DNA of 15,164 nucleotides from CAYUNA01 sp047629355 (lineage in GTDB: Bacteria > Bacteroidota > Bacteroidia > Chitinophagales > Saprospiraceae): contig JBLHWU010000163.1 in NCBI GenBank assembly GCA_047629355.1, positions 1 through 15,164 on the forward strand, read 5' to 3'. Shown here one piece after another: positions 14,013 through 15,164 of this stretch. Every line of letters begins with the position of its first letter. The stretch's first letter is position 1. The notes beneath the pieces were generated by a model. The model did not search any database and was not told where the DNA came from. It was given only the letters and a program-made list of their open reading frames with translations. The translations under genes and the position numbers were made by a program.

Positions 14013-14040
14013 CTGTTTTCCGTCAACCGTTTACCGTGTT
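14013..14040. repeat. Tandem 7-bp array (CCGTnnn) after nqrC
   Basis: Units CTGTTTT, CCGTCAA, CCGTTTA, CCGTGTT run without gaps and end one base from the nqrC stop codon at 14042. Confidence 0.7.
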
Positions 14041-14041
14041 T

Positions 14042-14785
14042 TTATTTTCCTGCATCAACAGATTCCTTGTAACCTTCAAAATACGAGTCGTAATATTCAA
14101 TACCTCGTTGCAACATTTCTTCTACTCCATCTGCTGTTACGGTTGCGCCACTAATACCATCTACTGCATACATATTATCTGGATCCGCTCCTCCTTTTTT
14201 CACCTTTACAGAGACGTATTTGCCGTTCTGATTGTAGATTTTCTTGCCAACAAAGCTTTTCGCAAATTGTGGATTGTCTGTAATTTCTGCACCCAAACCT
14301 GGCGTTTCTCCTTTGTGGTCAAAAGTTGCTCCAGCGATCGTATTCAAATCACTTTCTAAAGCAATATAACCCCAAATTTCATCCCAAAGTCCGCTTCCAC
14401 GCACTGCCAAAATGTAATTCTTACCTTCTTCTCCATCATAGATAAACAATGGTAATTGACGGTCAGCTTCTACTTTCTTCTTTTCTTTCGCCATATTAAT
14501 GTCTTCTGCCCGCAATTCTCCAGATTCTACGACTGCACCATATGCTTTGATAATTTTTTGTTCCATCTTATTATCAAACAAGTCCAGCACTTCCTGATCT
14601 GAAAGGTCGGCAACCATTCCGCCACCCAACTTAGATTCCACAGCTTTCAAAACTGCTCGCTTATTAAAAATCTCTTCGTTTTTCTTAGCAATTGGTCCCG
14701 TTACCGAAACCATTAAAGCTAAAACCAAAGAAACAATAACACACATCGCAAGAACAAACGATATTACTTTTTTATTACTTTCCAT
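14042..14785 (-). CDS. nqrC: Na+-translocating NADH:quinone reductase subunit C
   Basis: A 247-residue subunit with one N-terminal membrane helix (about 7-28) and a periplasmic FMN-binding domain. SGATVT at 212-217 is the flavinylation motif; FMN is attached through phosphoester linkage to Thr217, a reaction done by the flavin transferase ApbE, which is not in this window. The motif TPGLGAEI (161-168) is also typical. NqrC receives electrons from the NqrD/E centre and passes them to NqrB. Length is near the family norm. It lies between nqrB and nqrD, with an 81-bp repeat-filled spacer upstream. Confidence 0.96.
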   Translation of the reverse strand: MESNKKVISFVLAMCVIVSLVLALMVSVTGPIAKKNEEIFNKRAVLKAVESKLGGGMVADLSDQEVLDLFDNKMEQKIIKAYGAVVESGELRAEDINMAKEKKKVEADRQLPLFIYDGEEGKNYILAVRGSGLWDEIWGYIALESDLNTIAGATFDHKGETPGLGAEITDNPQFAKSFVGKKIYNQNGKYVSVKVKKGGADPDNMYAVDGISGATVTADGVEEMLQRGIEYYDSYFEGYKESVDAGK

Positions 14786-14795
14786 TTTCTATAAT

Positions 14796-14823
14796 TAAGA
14801 ACTAAAAATGAAGAATTAAAAAT
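14796..14823. repeat. Tandem 7-bp array before nqrC
   Basis: On the - strand the units are ATTTTTA, ATTCTTC, ATTTTTA, GTTCTTA, contiguous. The nearer end is 10 bp before the nqrC ATG. The array is largely complementary to the one at 14837-14864, so the two can fold together. Confidence 0.7.
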
Positions 14824-14836
14824 GCCAAAGCAACCT

Positions 14837-14864
14837 AATTCTTCATTCTTAATTTTTCATTTTT
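14837..14864. repeat. Tandem 7-bp array after nqrB
   Basis: On the - strand the units AAAAATG, AAAAATT, AAGAATG, AAGAATT follow the nqrB TAA after two bases. AARAATK describes all four. Confidence 0.75.
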
Positions 14865-14866
14865 AA

Positions 14867-15164
14867 TTAATTTGAAGCTACTACTCGGCTCAATCGTCGC
14901 TTCATGTTGCCTTCCAACACATAGTGATCAATTAATGGAGCAAATACATTCATGAACAAAATTGCCAACATCCAGCCTTCTGGATATGCAGGATTGGTCA
15001 CACGAATCACCAAACCAATCATACCAATGAAGAAACCGTAAATCCATTTTCCTTTGTTGGTAGATGCTGCGGTTACGGGGTCAGTTGCCATGAACGCCAT
15101 AGCGAACCAGAAACTACCCATTGCCAAGTGACCGGTCCACGGCACTGCCATGAATTTCCAGAAA
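14867..15164 (-). CDS. nqrB: Na+-translocating NADH:quinone reductase subunit B (C-terminal part)
   Basis: The gene runs off the right edge; about 98 C-terminal codons are present, reading FWKFMAVPWTGHLAMGS at the edge, so the Met codon at 15151 is internal and not the start. MAFMATDPVTAASTNKGKW is the conserved NqrB segment (family ATDPVSA), followed by hydrophobic helices and the basic tail NMKRRLSRVVASN. NqrB is the large membrane subunit with riboflavin, covalent FMN and part of the Na+ path; its flavinylated Thr lies outside the window. It is upstream of nqrC, the standard nqr order; nqrA is expected beyond the edge. Confidence 0.95.
   Translation of the reverse strand, partial: FWKFMAVPWTGHLAMGSFWFAMAFMATDPVTAASTNKGKWIYGFFIGMIGLVIRVTNPAYPEGWMLAILFMNVFAPLIDHYVLEGNMKRRLSRVVASN

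Overview
The window looks like a chromosome segment of a Bacteroidota bacterium, probably of the Saprospiria type (inference). The signs are AT-rich DNA, start codons without clear Shine-Dalgarno sequences, a large secreted protein ending in a type IX secretion (T9SS) sorting domain, and a Na+-translocating NADH:quinone reductase operon.

Layout. Positions 1-910 hold no convincing protein gene; they contain a terminator from an upstream gene, several inverted repeats and a structured stretch ending in a second terminator. On the + strand, 911-3649 encodes a secreted FG-GAP/ASPIC/Ig-like/T9SS protein, followed by a strong terminator, three near-perfect hairpins with 3-base loops, and a patatin-like lipase (3919-4818). 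Convergent to the lipase lies a decayed FGE-sulfatase-family gene (5602 down to 4907) with three in-frame stops and an asparagine-rich C-terminus like the variable region of diversity-generating retroelement targets. An inverted-repeat element (5689-5818) separates it from the next operon.

On the - strand, 10779-5866 is a probable three-gene operon: a 481-residue protein of unknown function, a 574-residue protein with an XPB/Ssl2-type helicase-associated domain, and an XPB-like DNA helicase. The last two overlap by GTGA and share a homologous domain. I see this as a helicase-centred DNA-processing or repair module.

From 15164 down to 11039, also on the - strand, is nqrB(partial)-nqrC-nqrD-nqrE-nqrF. 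It encodes most of Na+-NQR, the respiratory sodium pump: NqrF takes electrons from NADH, NqrD/E carry the intramembrane iron-sulfur site, and NqrB/C carry covalent FMN.

The least expected signal is in the spacers. Many of them, especially within nqr, contain short degenerate tandem arrays with a 7-bp (sometimes 9-bp) period, each spacer using its own word. In the nqrB-C, C-D and D-E spacers one array lies just after the upstream stop codon and another lies just before the next ATG.
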